The notes beneath the pieces are model-generated. The model made no database searches. It was given only the letters and a program-made list of their open reading frames with translations, and had not been told where the DNA came from. Positions 1 to 9,114 of a stretch of DNA of 64,000 nt are shown here, piece after piece; the first letter of the stretch is position 1; each line of letters opens with the position of its first letter. The translations under genes and the position numbers were made by a program. The stretch lies in the NCBI GenBank assembly GCA_963923035.1, contig CAWUKT010000013.1, forward strand, positions 49,000 to 112,999, written 5' to 3'. Source of the DNA: CAWUKT01 sp963923035. Lineage in GTDB: Bacteria > Bacteroidota > Bacteroidia > J057 > JADKCL01.

Positions 1-1077
1 GGTAATCCCTTTGTGGAATTGTACCTGGACGCGGCGCCCGCCGCGATAGAGCTGCATTTCCGGGACGGAAATGGGCGCTTGTACGACGCCCTTCGGCGTC
101 GGTTCCTGTTCTCCGAATCCATTCCCTGGCCCGATCAACTCACCATTTGGCACCGCTACCAAGTCCTCCTCCACGCCCCCACTTCCATCTTGACAGATTC
201 CCGCGGCCAATTGAAGGTCCGGTGGCTCACCGGTCCCTTTCCCACTTTCGACCAGCCCAACGCCCGGTCGATGGTACTCCCTTTTGCCCCCGACCAAACC
301 CATTTTCCCGTTCGCTTGGACCTCAGCAGCGAATCCGACGGCCGTTGGTACTGGTACCTGCTGTACCTGGACCACAACCCGGGTGTCCACCTGCTGGCCG
401 GTGATTCTTGGGAGGGCAGCCCCGATTGGTTCAACCTCTTTGAGGGTCAATTGACCCTGGATGCGGTCGCTCCCGGCGGCCAGGAGTCCCTCCGCCTATT
501 GGTTTCGCACCAACCGGTGGACATTTTCAATGTGCTGGACCCCGCCCAGCCGGTACGGGATTTCCGTTCTGGCCCCTCGGAAGTCCTGCCGCTGCCCGCC
601 TGGACCTTCCCGGATTTTCAGGTGTTCACGACCCGTCGACATCCGCTGGCGGGAACCTCCGTGGACCTGGCGGAAGGTTTGAAGTTGGAGAGTGGGCAGG
701 CCCTGGGAGGCACCTACGCCTGGCGCACGAGTTTGCCGTACACCGCTTCGGTGGACCAGGCCGAGACTCCCGCCCGGATATTGCGGGAGCAGGGCATCGA
801 ACCCTTGGCCTTTTTGACCGGGGAGCATTGGCATTTTCAGGTATTGGAGTTGGCGGGGACAGGGGAATGGAAAGGCATACAGTTGAATTTTGGGGATGAG
901 GAAGGAGAATTGGCGGCCTTGATTTGGGAGGGGGAGGAAATCAGGTTGGAAAAAGAAATGGTGTCAGGGGAAGGAAATGCAATTCTGAAATTGGGAGACC
1001 TTAGCCCAGCTCTCGGGCGTGATTCTGTTACCATCTCTTTTTTCAAATTACAAGGGAATCCCTTAGATTTCGTTTGA
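1..1077 (+). CDS. DUF4384-like protein, 5' end outside window
   Basis: The reading frame is open to the first base, so the 5' end is missing; a GTG at 13 could start it but nothing supports that choice. 358 residues are visible. The middle, around GRWYWYLLYLDHN and a following stretch ending in a VSHQPVDIF motif, has the look of a DUF4384-type beta fold, which is often attached to caspase-like or other effector proteases (family knowledge). No catalytic motif is visible, so a protease domain, if any, lies upstream. Only 52 bp separate it from the CHAT gene on the same strand, with no terminator, so it is probably the first visible gene of the conflict-type operon. The DUF4384 assignment is a fold-pattern inference. 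Confidence 0.55.
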   Translation, partial: GNPFVELYLDAAPAAIELHFRDGNGRLYDALRRRFLFSESIPWPDQLTIWHRYQVLLHAPTSILTDSRGQLKVRWLTGPFPTFDQPNARSMVLPFAPDQTHFPVRLDLSSESDGRWYWYLLYLDHNPGVHLLAGDSWEGSPDWFNLFEGQLTLDAVAPGGQESLRLLVSHQPVDIFNVLDPAQPVRDFRSGPSEVLPLPAWTFPDFQVFTTRRHPLAGTSVDLAEGLKLESGQALGGTYAWRTSLPYTASVDQAETPARILREQGIEPLAFLTGEHWHFQVLELAGTGEWKGIQLNFGDEEGELAALIWEGEEIRLEKEMVSGEGNAILKLGDLSPALGRDSVTISFFKLQGNPLDFV

Positions 1078-1129
1078 AACCAAAAGGAAAGCCCCACAGC
1101 ATCGGCCCTCTCTGTAAAAACACCGCTGA

Positions 1130-2689
1130 ATGAGCGCTAAACCCGTATTCTTATTGGCCTCCGCCAACCCCTCCGAAGATCAGGCCGATCTCCGGAAGGA
1201 CTTGGATGATGAGCTGAATGGAATTCGGGACCTGCTTTTCCAAAACTTCCGCAGTGATTTGCAGGTCGAATTTTGGCCCCAGATCTCCACCGAACAATTC
1301 ATCTACCTCGCCGAGTCCGACATTTCCCAACGAATTGTGGGATTCCACTACGCGGGCCACGGAGAATTGGAAGCCCTTCTGTTTCAGGACCGGACAGGCC
1401 ATGCGGACCGCGCCCATACCGCCGGGTTGGAGAGCTATCTAGAGCGTTGGCCCCTGCTTCGGTTGGCCTTTTTGAATTGCTGTTTGTCCGGAGAACTCGC
1501 CTCCAGGTTGCAGGCGTCGGATCGGCTGGTCATCGGATCGCCCTATGTCCTCGATTCCCAGGCGGCCCGGGAAATGGCGCTGGGATTCTACGGAAACCTT
1601 GTCCGGAGCAACAAGCGGATTCAGGAGGCGGTAGACGGAGGAATTCGGCGGGTAAAATTAAAAGTAGGGGAACCCGATACGGATGGCGTGGACCGGGGAT
1701 TGATCAAGAATTCGGATTTCAGCGCGGTCCAGACCGTTCCCCAATGGGACAAGGTCTGGAAGCTCTATCCGGAAGATGCGGACCTGTTGGAGAAGAAGTT
1801 TTCGGAAGAATTGCGGTGGTTGCGGATCGAATTGAGGCGTCCGGCCAGCCAACGCCGGCCGGAACAGCTCATCCTGGAAACAGGCTTGTCCATTGATTTC
1901 CAATCCCAGGAAACCGCCATCGACAACATGGCCCGCGCGCCCATCGAACGACCGGCTGAAGGCTACCTGATGCACGGTTCGACGAACTTTGGGGTGCCCT
2001 GGCTCCGGTACCGCATTTTACGCCACCGCCTTCCCCAACGGAAGACCATCAACATTGACTTCGAACGGATCACTTCGGAGGGCAAGTCGGATGAAATCTG
2101 GGCCAAGCTGGGCAAAGAACTCGATGCGAGCCACCCGATTACCCGGGAAGGCACTATCCTCGCCGCCGCCCAGGCCCTTGCCTACAACCTTGAGGACATC
2201 GTGGTCTTGGTGGACAATGCGCTGGTGGCCGGTCCTGATCACCTTGCCACCATTCTCGAAGATTTTTGGGAGCCGCTGGCGGAAGGTGTCGATGCCTATT
2301 GGCAGAAAAAAGAAGATGGAAAGCCCATGCGCCGGCTCTGGGGGCTGTTTTTTGCGGAATATCCCGACGCAGCTGACCGTGACTTGCAGTTGGAACCCAC
2401 CCTGAGATTGGCGGCCGGAAGCTCGCCTTATTTTGCTATTTTAGAGGGAACCCGCTCCTTTACCCAGGACGAAATCAAGGCTTTCCTCGCCCTGAATGGC
2501 AACCAAATCTTCCTGCCGAAGCACCGTCCCGACTTGAACAATCCTGGCGAACGGGACCCGTATTTCAACCGGTCCAACGAAATCTATTGGGGAGCCAACC
2601 AGGGAGTTCCCGAATTGGTGCTGGACAAAATTTGCCAGTTCAGCGGAACCTTATTTAAGAACATACGACCAGATATTCTGGGAATCTGA
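1130..2689 (+). CDS. CHAT-domain protease fused to inactive-STAND-like module
   Basis: 519 residues. The N-terminal ~170 residues form a caspase-like CHAT domain: the catalytic His is H77 in HYAGHGE and the catalytic Cys is C118 in LNCCLSG, both after beta strands as expected. From about residue 275 (YLMHGSTNFGVPWLRYRI) to the C-terminus the protein resembles the inactive STAND-like modules found in vWA-MoxR conflict operons: the STAND fold rhythm is present but no Walker A motif is seen. CHAT proteases in such operons are thought to be the toxic or processing effector, released when the partners sense an invader (family knowledge). It lies 39 bp before the MoxR gene on the same strand. The protease call is firm; the iSTAND call and the role in defence are inference. 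Confidence 0.8.
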   Translation: MSAKPVFLLASANPSEDQADLRKDLDDELNGIRDLLFQNFRSDLQVEFWPQISTEQFIYLAESDISQRIVGFHYAGHGELEALLFQDRTGHADRAHTAGLESYLERWPLLRLAFLNCCLSGELASRLQASDRLVIGSPYVLDSQAAREMALGFYGNLVRSNKRIQEAVDGGIRRVKLKVGEPDTDGVDRGLIKNSDFSAVQTVPQWDKVWKLYPEDADLLEKKFSEELRWLRIELRRPASQRRPEQLILETGLSIDFQSQETAIDNMARAPIERPAEGYLMHGSTNFGVPWLRYRILRHRLPQRKTINIDFERITSEGKSDEIWAKLGKELDASHPITREGTILAAAQALAYNLEDIVVLVDNALVAGPDHLATILEDFWEPLAEGVDAYWQKKEDGKPMRRLWGLFFAEYPDAADRDLQLEPTLRLAAGSSPYFAILEGTRSFTQDEIKAFLALNGNQIFLPKHRPDLNNPGERDPYFNRSNEIYWGANQGVPELVLDKICQFSGTLFKNIRPDILGI

Positions 2690-2728
2690 TATATCCAATG
2701 CATCTCCGAACACGTAAACATAGACGCC

Positions 2729-3682
2729 ATGAATGCAGATGACCTAAAAAAAATTAGTGCGGCACAAGATTGGACCGACATCAAAGGGGACAGCTATTTC
2801 CCCAGCGAGTCGCTGGTGCAAGCCGCCCGCGTGGCGGCGCGGTTGAACCGGCCGCTGCTGCTGATGGGAGAGCCAGGCTGCGGGAAAACCATGTTTGCGA
2901 GTGCGATTGCCCGTTTGCTCGGTTGGAAGTTTCGGGAATGGAACGTGAAATCGACCCAAACCGCCCAGGAAGCCTTGTACACCTATGATATGGTGGGGCG
3001 CCTGCGCGATAGCCAGCTCCTGGCCAACAACGCCATCGCGGATGAAGCCGAGCGCGCCGAGCTGGCTCGGCGCACCATCGGGGACTACGTCCAGATGGGG
3101 GAGCTGGGCGATGCGCTGACCTCCGACCACAATACCGTCCTCCTGATCGATGAGATCGACAAGGCGGACCGCGACTTCCCCAACGACCTCTTGTTGGAAC
3201 TGGATCGGCAGCATTTCTACGTGGAGGAGCTCAAAACCTGGCGTGGACACCCCGAGAAGGACGATCCGGACAAGAGCTATGACATCGTCTCGGAGACGGA
3301 TCTCATGGTCATCATCACGAGTAACAACGAGCGGGAATTGCCCGAGCCCTTCTTGCGCCGCTGCGTCTTTTTCTACATCGAATTCCCCGACGACGACATC
3401 CTCCAACGCATCCTCAACAGCCACCTCAACCGTCCTCATTCGGATGAACTCCTGGAACGGATCATCCAGCGTTTCCAGCGCCTGCGCAATGAGATGGTGA
3501 CCGATCTCCGCAACGGAGAGCAGGTCAAGCCGCCCTCCACGAGTGAACTGATCGATTGGGTGAAGATTTTGCGGGATGAAAACGAAAGCGAATTGCTGGA
3601 ATCCCTCGACGACCGAATCCCTTATTCGGAGGTGCTGGTGAAGCGTTGGGAAGACCACCTGAAATACATCAAAAACGCCTGA
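2729..3682 (+). CDS. MoxR-type AAA+ ATPase
   Basis: 317 residues, the usual MoxR length. Walker A is GEPGCGKT at residues 47-54, Walker B is LLIDEIDKAD around residues 138-147, and a sensor-1 type segment IITSNNERELPEPFLRRC follows, with the arginine pair expected for the AAA+ arginine finger. MoxR ATPases act as chaperones that remodel a partner, nearly always a vWA protein with a metal-dependent adhesion site; that partner starts one base after this stop codon. Within vWA-MoxR conflict cassettes the pair is proposed to be the NTP-dependent control switch. Assignment to the family is certain; the target is not known. Confidence 0.9.
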   Translation: MNADDLKKISAAQDWTDIKGDSYFPSESLVQAARVAARLNRPLLLMGEPGCGKTMFASAIARLLGWKFREWNVKSTQTAQEALYTYDMVGRLRDSQLLANNAIADEAERAELARRTIGDYVQMGELGDALTSDHNTVLLIDEIDKADRDFPNDLLLELDRQHFYVEELKTWRGHPEKDDPDKSYDIVSETDLMVIITSNNERELPEPFLRRCVFFYIEFPDDDILQRILNSHLNRPHSDELLERIIQRFQRLRNEMVTDLRNGEQVKPPSTSELIDWVKILRDENESELLESLDDRIPYSEVLVKRWEDHLKYIKNA

Positions 3683-3683
3683 T

Positions 3684-4832
3684 ATGCCGCACCGTCGATT
3701 TTCTCCACCTGTCCCCCTGCGCGACCTGTTTGGCGATTTGCGCCAGGCGGGAATCCCATTGGGGATCGCCGAACTGGAAAGCGCTCTGGAGGCGATTCAG
3801 TTGGGCTTGGCGGGGACTACCTTGGAAGAATTGAGGCAATTGTTGCGGATGTTGTGGTTGACATCGCGGGAAGAAATCGGCTTGTTTGAGCCCATTTTCC
3901 AGCGGTGGATCGAACGGGTAGGGGAGGTGGAAGAAGTCTCGCGCGGGCGCCTGAGGGCCGGAGACATTCGGATGACGCCCAATTTCATGGAAGAATCGGT
4001 TGCGAGAACGGGAGTGGATTTTGGGGATTCGGAAAAAGAAACCTTAGAGGAAGTGCCAACGGTGGAGCCGGTGCGGAAAAAAGTACCCGTGCAGGCGCAA
4101 TTGGGCCAGGAGGAAGCCCAGGTGACATTGGAAGAGGGGAAGGCGGAGAAAGGAAAATACACCCATTTGCGGCTCATCCGTCAGCACGACCCCATTTCGC
4201 CGCTCGAAGCGCGGCGCTTGTGGCAACGGCTCGACATCGAGGAGGAAATCCTCACGAAGTTCCAATTGGATTTGCCCCGGACAGTTCGGCGGATCGCCCG
4301 CCAAGGATATTTCGATGCCCCCGTACTCAAGCCCCGGCGGTTTCGTTCCCTGAACCTCATCCTCCTCATGGACCGCGGCGGCTCAATGGTCCCGACGCAC
4401 GATTTTTGCGACCGGTGGCGACGCACCCTCGAACAAAGCATCCGGTTCCGCCGAATCCGCACCGCCTATTTCCACGATACCGTCCGCGACAACGTTTTCC
4501 TAGACACCCAACGCAACCGCCCCGTTCCCCTGCACCGCCTCCTTCGGCCCTTTCCCCCTCGCCAAACCGCCGTATTGATCGTCACCGACGCCGGAGCTGC
4601 CCGCCGGAATTGGGATACCGACCGCATTTTTCAATGCGAAAACCTCTCCATCCGTCTCCGCCGCAGTCATTTCATCCAACTCTGGCTCAACCCCTTCCGG
4701 CAGGCCTATTGGGAAGACAATATCGCCGGTGAAATCGCCCGCCTGGTGCCGCGCATGCTGCCCATGGACGCCGATGGGACCCGCGCTGCCATCCGCTACC
4801 TCAACGAACAACTCAAAAGCCTGGAGACCTGA
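3684..4832 (+). CDS. vWA-domain partner of MoxR
   Basis: 382 residues. The N-terminal helical part (LRDLFGDLRQAGIPLGIAEL) resembles the N-terminus of vWA proteins annotated as SAV_2336-related that sit beside MoxR genes in cyanobacteria. Residues ~70-175 are charged and low in complexity. The vWA domain begins near residue 222; its MIDAS motif is D230-R-G-G-S234 (LLMDRGGSM), the variant DxGGS form typical of this subfamily rather than DxSxS. A later VTDAGAARRNW and the C-terminal EIARLVPRMLPMD also match that subfamily. The start is one base after the MoxR stop and the next gene starts one base after its own stop, so the three are almost certainly co-translated. Confidence 0.85.
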   Translation: MPHRRFSPPVPLRDLFGDLRQAGIPLGIAELESALEAIQLGLAGTTLEELRQLLRMLWLTSREEIGLFEPIFQRWIERVGEVEEVSRGRLRAGDIRMTPNFMEESVARTGVDFGDSEKETLEEVPTVEPVRKKVPVQAQLGQEEAQVTLEEGKAEKGKYTHLRLIRQHDPISPLEARRLWQRLDIEEEILTKFQLDLPRTVRRIARQGYFDAPVLKPRRFRSLNLILLMDRGGSMVPTHDFCDRWRRTLEQSIRFRRIRTAYFHDTVRDNVFLDTQRNRPVPLHRLLRPFPPRQTAVLIVTDAGAARRNWDTDRIFQCENLSIRLRRSHFIQLWLNPFRQAYWEDNIAGEIARLVPRMLPMDADGTRAAIRYLNEQLKSLET

Positions 4833-4833
4833 C

Positions 4834-7800
4834 ATGGCCCAATCCACGACCACATCCCAGGAGCATTTCCCCGACTACTACCACCAGGTGCAGGGTCCGG
4901 CCGTGTACGCATTGGCTTGTTACTGCTCGATTCCCACCACCTTGACTCCTGATTTGGTCCAGACCATCCGGGTCAATACGGATGTCCAGGCCACCTGGGA
5001 AGATGCCGTGCGTTTCCTGTTGACGGGCGTAGTGCGCAACATTGGGGATGGCCGGTTCGAGATGCGGCAGGACTACCGCCAGCAGTTCACCGAGGAATTG
5101 AAGGCGGATAAGTTGGGCAAAAACGTCTCGGAGGTGGTCGCCCGGGTCCTGCTCGAATACTACGATCCGATCTTGGAGCAGGGCGCTGACCATCCCGACT
5201 ACCACCTGGCCCGCATCCAGGAAATCACGGCCTTTGCCTATTTGGATGCCGATTATGCCTACCGCAAGCTGCGGGAAGAGTTTGAGCGCCTGGCGCGGGA
5301 AGAAAACCCGGTCGAACGGGTCCGCTTGGCGAACTTGGTGGAATCGTTGGAGCCGCAGTTTGAAGACCGCTACGAGGAGTTGGTGTACTATGCGAAGAGT
5401 TGGCGGTTTGAAGTGCAACAAAATGAAGACCGACTGCGGGAGGCCCTTGAGCCGCTGGTGAAAAAGGTCGATCGGAGTGGCTCCGGCCAAGTGTCCATGC
5501 CCGTCCCGGAACAGATGTACCGGAACTTGCGGGCGGAGCAGATTGCGGAGAATCCGTTGGAAGAGGCGCGTCGGCGCATCGAGAAGTGGCGGGAGGTAAC
5601 CGATCCCGAACAACCGCTCGACCTGAGCGGGATTGGCCTGACCGAAGTGCCCGAAGAATTGGAATTCAAAGGCTTGGACGTCCGGCGGCTGAACCTGAGC
5701 CGGAATCCGCTCAAGTTCCTGACCGGTCCCTTCTCCAAGATGGAGCAATTGGAGGAATTGCTGGCGGAGAATTGTGAACTCTGGGCGGTGGACCCGGAAG
5801 TTTTCCAGTGTCGCAATCTCACGCAGCTGTACCTCCGCGACAACCACCTGCGCAACCTGCCCCGGACGAGCATCAAGGGGGACTTGGAACTCCACTTGGA
5901 AAAGAATTCATTTGACTCGCTCGCTCCCAATGTCCTTGATTCCGGAGCCGAGTTGTACATACAGGGAAACCCTGTGCATACCGCCTTCCGGCGGTTCCAG
6001 GACGAAGGCCCTTCGACGGCCCAAATTCCCAGTAAACAGGCCCAGCAGTCGGTTGACTACGGCCAAATGCAGTCCACGGAAACGGCGCAGGAGGAAGAAC
6101 CGCTTCGCCGGGACCTTGAAATGTTGGATGTCAGTGCGTTCAAGCACTGGCAAACCACATTGGAAAGGGGACCTTCCCGGATCATCAAGTCCCTGGTCTG
6201 GACCCTGGCGCCGGGAGACCTCCCCGGCGAGTATGCGGACGATGGCCGCAAGCTGGTCCAGAAGTGGAAGGGCGTCCACGCCTCCGGCGAGCGCGAAGAC
6301 ATTTACAAATGGAAGGCCTCCTTGCAGAAAGGCAAGGCCCTCGGATTGGCCCCGGACCTGGAATTGTTTTTCCTTGAGATTGCCCACGAAGGTCATTCAT
6401 TTCCCATTTCCGCCTTTTTCTCCCACCACTCGGTCCTCACCATTCAACTCGCCAATTCGGTTGCGGATACCGTTACGGAATTGGAGCGCTGGTTGGACAA
6501 AATCCCCCAGAAGTTCCCCCAGAAGGTGGCGATTTGGACCTCAGAGCCTGAGCATACCTATTTCGAACGCCTGAGCGACAGCTTGCCGGGACGGTTCCCA
6601 GGGGTGATCCAGCTGGGTTTCTTCGATCCGGGGGATCCGGTCAGTTACCAGCAATGGCTGGATTTCATGGGCGGCCATCCGTCGCGCACCCTCGACGTCC
6701 CCGACACCGACCAATGGTGGAAATACCTCGTGCGCACCACTGGCCCCGACCCGATCAACGAAAAGGACCTGAATGTCCTCAACCCGGTCCTCACCGGGCC
6801 TTCCGCCGGTGGAGACAGCCTCCATTGGAACTGGGAGCAGCTGGCGGAGCTCGGCGAACTGTTCGAATTGCCGAGTCCGGGCCGAAAAGACAAAGGCCAG
6901 AGCTACCAACTCGAGAAGAATTTTGTCTCCGGGTTTCAATTGATCTCCTTCTTCCTGTCCATCCGGGAGCACCGGGAGCACAATTGGACCCTGTCGGAGG
7001 GAGATTTCCAGAGCCGGATGAGCCAATACTTCAGTCAGCCCGGCTTGGCGAGGTTGTTGGAAGAGAAGTTTTTGGAATTGGGTTGGATCCAACCCAGCCC
7101 CCAATCCCCGGATACCCTGCTGTTTCCGGCCGATATACCCTACGACCTGGACATCCGGCCCGCATTGGACGACAAGACCTGGTCGGTGCTGGAGATCCAT
7201 TTCCATTACCTGCCTCCCGTTCTTTTTTCCGCTCTGGCCCGCAATTATTTCTCCCTCGACTTCCAAAACACCCGCGTCACCCGCAACTGGATTTACCACC
7301 AGGGGCAGGGAGGCGAAATCCTGTGGGAATACCTCCCGCGCAGCCAACGGATCGACCTGACCTGTGCCAACCACCGCGTGTTGGAGATCCCCGACGGCTT
7401 TTTGACGGATGTCACCTTCCAGCGGTTGAAGCAGGTGATGGATGAGAAATGGCCGGGGCTGAAGTACACGTTGTATATCAAAAGCAAGAAGAATCCGATC
7501 CGCTACCACGTGCCCACGGTCAAGAGCATCCAGCGGGAGGAAGCCTTTCCCCATACCACCTTTTACACGCCTTACCGGCGCTATTTTACCAGTCTGTTCA
7601 GCGTTCAGACCGGGCCGCGGGAAGACGCCCGCGAGGTGGAAGACGGCGCGACCTATGTGGTCGCATCGGTCAAAGATTACGCCCTGGGGCGTGAAATCGC
7701 CAATCAATTGCGGGGTTCCGTGAACCTCGTGCGGGAAACCTATCCAGATATTTCTCCCGATCAACCCGAGATTTCTCAGCTACAGGAATTCGTCCAAAAA

Positions 7801-9114
7801 GGTCTGCACCTGATTTGGCTGATCACTCCGCAGTCTCAGGCCCAGGAAGGCTTCATCCGGGTCTTGTTGGAGATGCTGGAAATGTGGGAAGCGCCCGAGA
7901 AATTGATCCTGTTGGTGGAGGGATGGGGCGATATCAAATGGGAGGACTGGATCGAACGGCTGCGGAAAGAGTGGCGGGAAAAAGAGGAAGAGGCCGCGAG
8001 TTTGCAGGTCAAGCAGCAACTCAATGCGCCCGTGAATGCCTATTTGGTGGAGCGTCAGCGGGCGGAGGAAGTTCTGTCCAAACTGTACCGGCTGGAGCCT
8101 TTGGTAGAGGATGAATATCCCGTCTATATCAATTCCTGGAAGCGGTTTGGGACCAATTGGCTCATCGGTCGCCTGACCGGGGATGCTCCCACGATCAATC
8201 CGCGGGGAGGTTGGGGGACCTTGATTCTCCAGGACATGGTCGTTAAAACGGCCGATATGAAGGAATTGGCCGCCCGATTCAGTCCGCCCAATACCACTGA
8301 GACCGGCCTGAGCCGCGCGTCGGCCCAGATTTTTCTGACCCACAATTATTCATTTCCCAATACCCGCCCCAACGGCGTGACGGTGGTATTGATCCACCAG
8401 GACGAACCCCAACTCCCTAAATTGGAGGAGCCTTTGGAACCCTCCCAGACCCATTTTGAGTGGATTGCCTTGTACGAGGCCGAGCCCAATCCAGCCGTTC
8501 GCTTCATGGGGAAATCCCCGGCGAAGATGTTGCAATCGCCGGCCAGTCCGGAGGAATGGGACCTGCTGGCCCTGGCCATCCTGGAGAGCGGCAATCGCAT
8601 CGCCGGTGAAATTGCGGACGCGCCCGACAATATCAATTGGTTGCTCCCCAATGAGTTCCAGCGGGCTTCTTTGAGGTCCCTGTACCTGGTCTATATCGGC
8701 ACCTCATTTTACCGGAAGCGTGAGGAGCGCATGAACAAAGACTTTCCGGAGGAATTGCGGAAAGATTTGGAAGCGGGCCGAAAGGGGACGGATGTGGAAA
8801 AAGGCGTTTACTTCCGTTCCGATCAACTGGAAGAAGCCCTGAAGCCCATTTACGCAGATGATCCGAACGACTCCAAGTCGCTCGAGATTTTCGCCCGCCG
8901 CTTGTTGCAGCGGCGCATCCTCATCGGCTGGCGCATTGCGGGATTAAAAACCGAAGAATTGAATGAGAAGTGGGTCCGTTATGGCCCCGGGAGCGATGTC
9001 CCGGACCTATTTGCAGCGCTCGGCTTCGCCGATGGAGACATTCCCCTTGACCCCACCAAGTGGCTCCCCGAAGAGCGGGCCCACCTCGAGCGCTACCTCC
9101 GCGACGATCAGTAA
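4834..9114 (+). CDS. LRR / degenerate Roc / COR / TIR-like protein of vWA-MoxR cassette
   Basis: 1426 residues from the ATG one base after the vWA stop; an in-frame ATG at 4729 would overlap the vWA gene by 104 bp and is rejected. Residues 1-250 are a winged-helix-like then helical region (ALACYCSIPTTLTPDLVQ, later ITAFAYLDADYAYRKL) that recalls N-termini of cyanobacterial vWA-MoxR-associated proteins. Leucine-rich repeats span ~262-382. Residues ~429-615 sit where a Roc GTPase would be: HEGHSFPISAFFSHHSVL (~515-532) followed by an ELERWLDKI helix mimics the Roc switch-II region, yet no Walker A is present. Residues ~717-880 with FHYLPPVLF match the COR C-terminal subdomain. Residues ~938-1040 (ATYVVASVKDYALGREI, then LILLVEGWG) look TIR-like. 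The C-terminal ~350 residues are unassigned. It takes the third, sensor/adaptor position of the cassette; domain calls beyond LRR are inference from pattern. Confidence 0.7.
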   Translation: MAQSTTTSQEHFPDYYHQVQGPAVYALACYCSIPTTLTPDLVQTIRVNTDVQATWEDAVRFLLTGVVRNIGDGRFEMRQDYRQQFTEELKADKLGKNVSEVVARVLLEYYDPILEQGADHPDYHLARIQEITAFAYLDADYAYRKLREEFERLAREENPVERVRLANLVESLEPQFEDRYEELVYYAKSWRFEVQQNEDRLREALEPLVKKVDRSGSGQVSMPVPEQMYRNLRAEQIAENPLEEARRRIEKWREVTDPEQPLDLSGIGLTEVPEELEFKGLDVRRLNLSRNPLKFLTGPFSKMEQLEELLAENCELWAVDPEVFQCRNLTQLYLRDNHLRNLPRTSIKGDLELHLEKNSFDSLAPNVLDSGAELYIQGNPVHTAFRRFQDEGPSTAQIPSKQAQQSVDYGQMQSTETAQEEEPLRRDLEMLDVSAFKHWQTTLERGPSRIIKSLVWTLAPGDLPGEYADDGRKLVQKWKGVHASGEREDIYKWKASLQKGKALGLAPDLELFFLEIAHEGHSFPISAFFSHHSVLTIQLANSVADTVTELERWLDKIPQKFPQKVAIWTSEPEHTYFERLSDSLPGRFPGVIQLGFFDPGDPVSYQQWLDFMGGHPSRTLDVPDTDQWWKYLVRTTGPDPINEKDLNVLNPVLTGPSAGGDSLHWNWEQLAELGELFELPSPGRKDKGQSYQLEKNFVSGFQLISFFLSIREHREHNWTLSEGDFQSRMSQYFSQPGLARLLEEKFLELGWIQPSPQSPDTLLFPADIPYDLDIRPALDDKTWSVLEIHFHYLPPVLFSALARNYFSLDFQNTRVTRNWIYHQGQGGEILWEYLPRSQRIDLTCANHRVLEIPDGFLTDVTFQRLKQVMDEKWPGLKYTLYIKSKKNPIRYHVPTVKSIQREEAFPHTTFYTPYRRYFTSLFSVQTGPREDAREVEDGATYVVASVKDYALGREIANQLRGSVNLVRETYPDISPDQPEISQLQEFVQKGLHLIWLITPQSQAQEGFIRVLLEMLEMWEAPEKLILLVEGWGDIKWEDWIERLRKEWREKEEEAASLQVKQQLNAPVNAYLVERQRAEEVLSKLYRLEPLVEDEYPVYINSWKRFGTNWLIGRLTGDAPTINPRGGWGTLILQDMVVKTADMKELAARFSPPNTTETGLSRASAQIFLTHNYSFPNTRPNGVTVVLIHQDEPQLPKLEEPLEPSQTHFEWIALYEAEPNPAVRFMGKSPAKMLQSPASPEEWDLLALAILESGNRIAGEIADAPDNINWLLPNEFQRASLRSLYLVYIGTSFYRKREERMNKDFPEELRKDLEAGRKGTDVEKGVYFRSDQLEEALKPIYADDPNDSKSLEIFARRLLQRRILIGWRIAGLKTEELNEKWVRYGPGSDVPDLFAALGFADGDIPLDPTKWLPEERAHLERYLRDDQ

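Noticed and set aside
4729..4833. Upstream start for the large LRR/COR gene
   Set aside because: Would overlap the vWA gene by 104 bp; the ATG at 4834 sits one base after the vWA stop and matches the family N-terminus.
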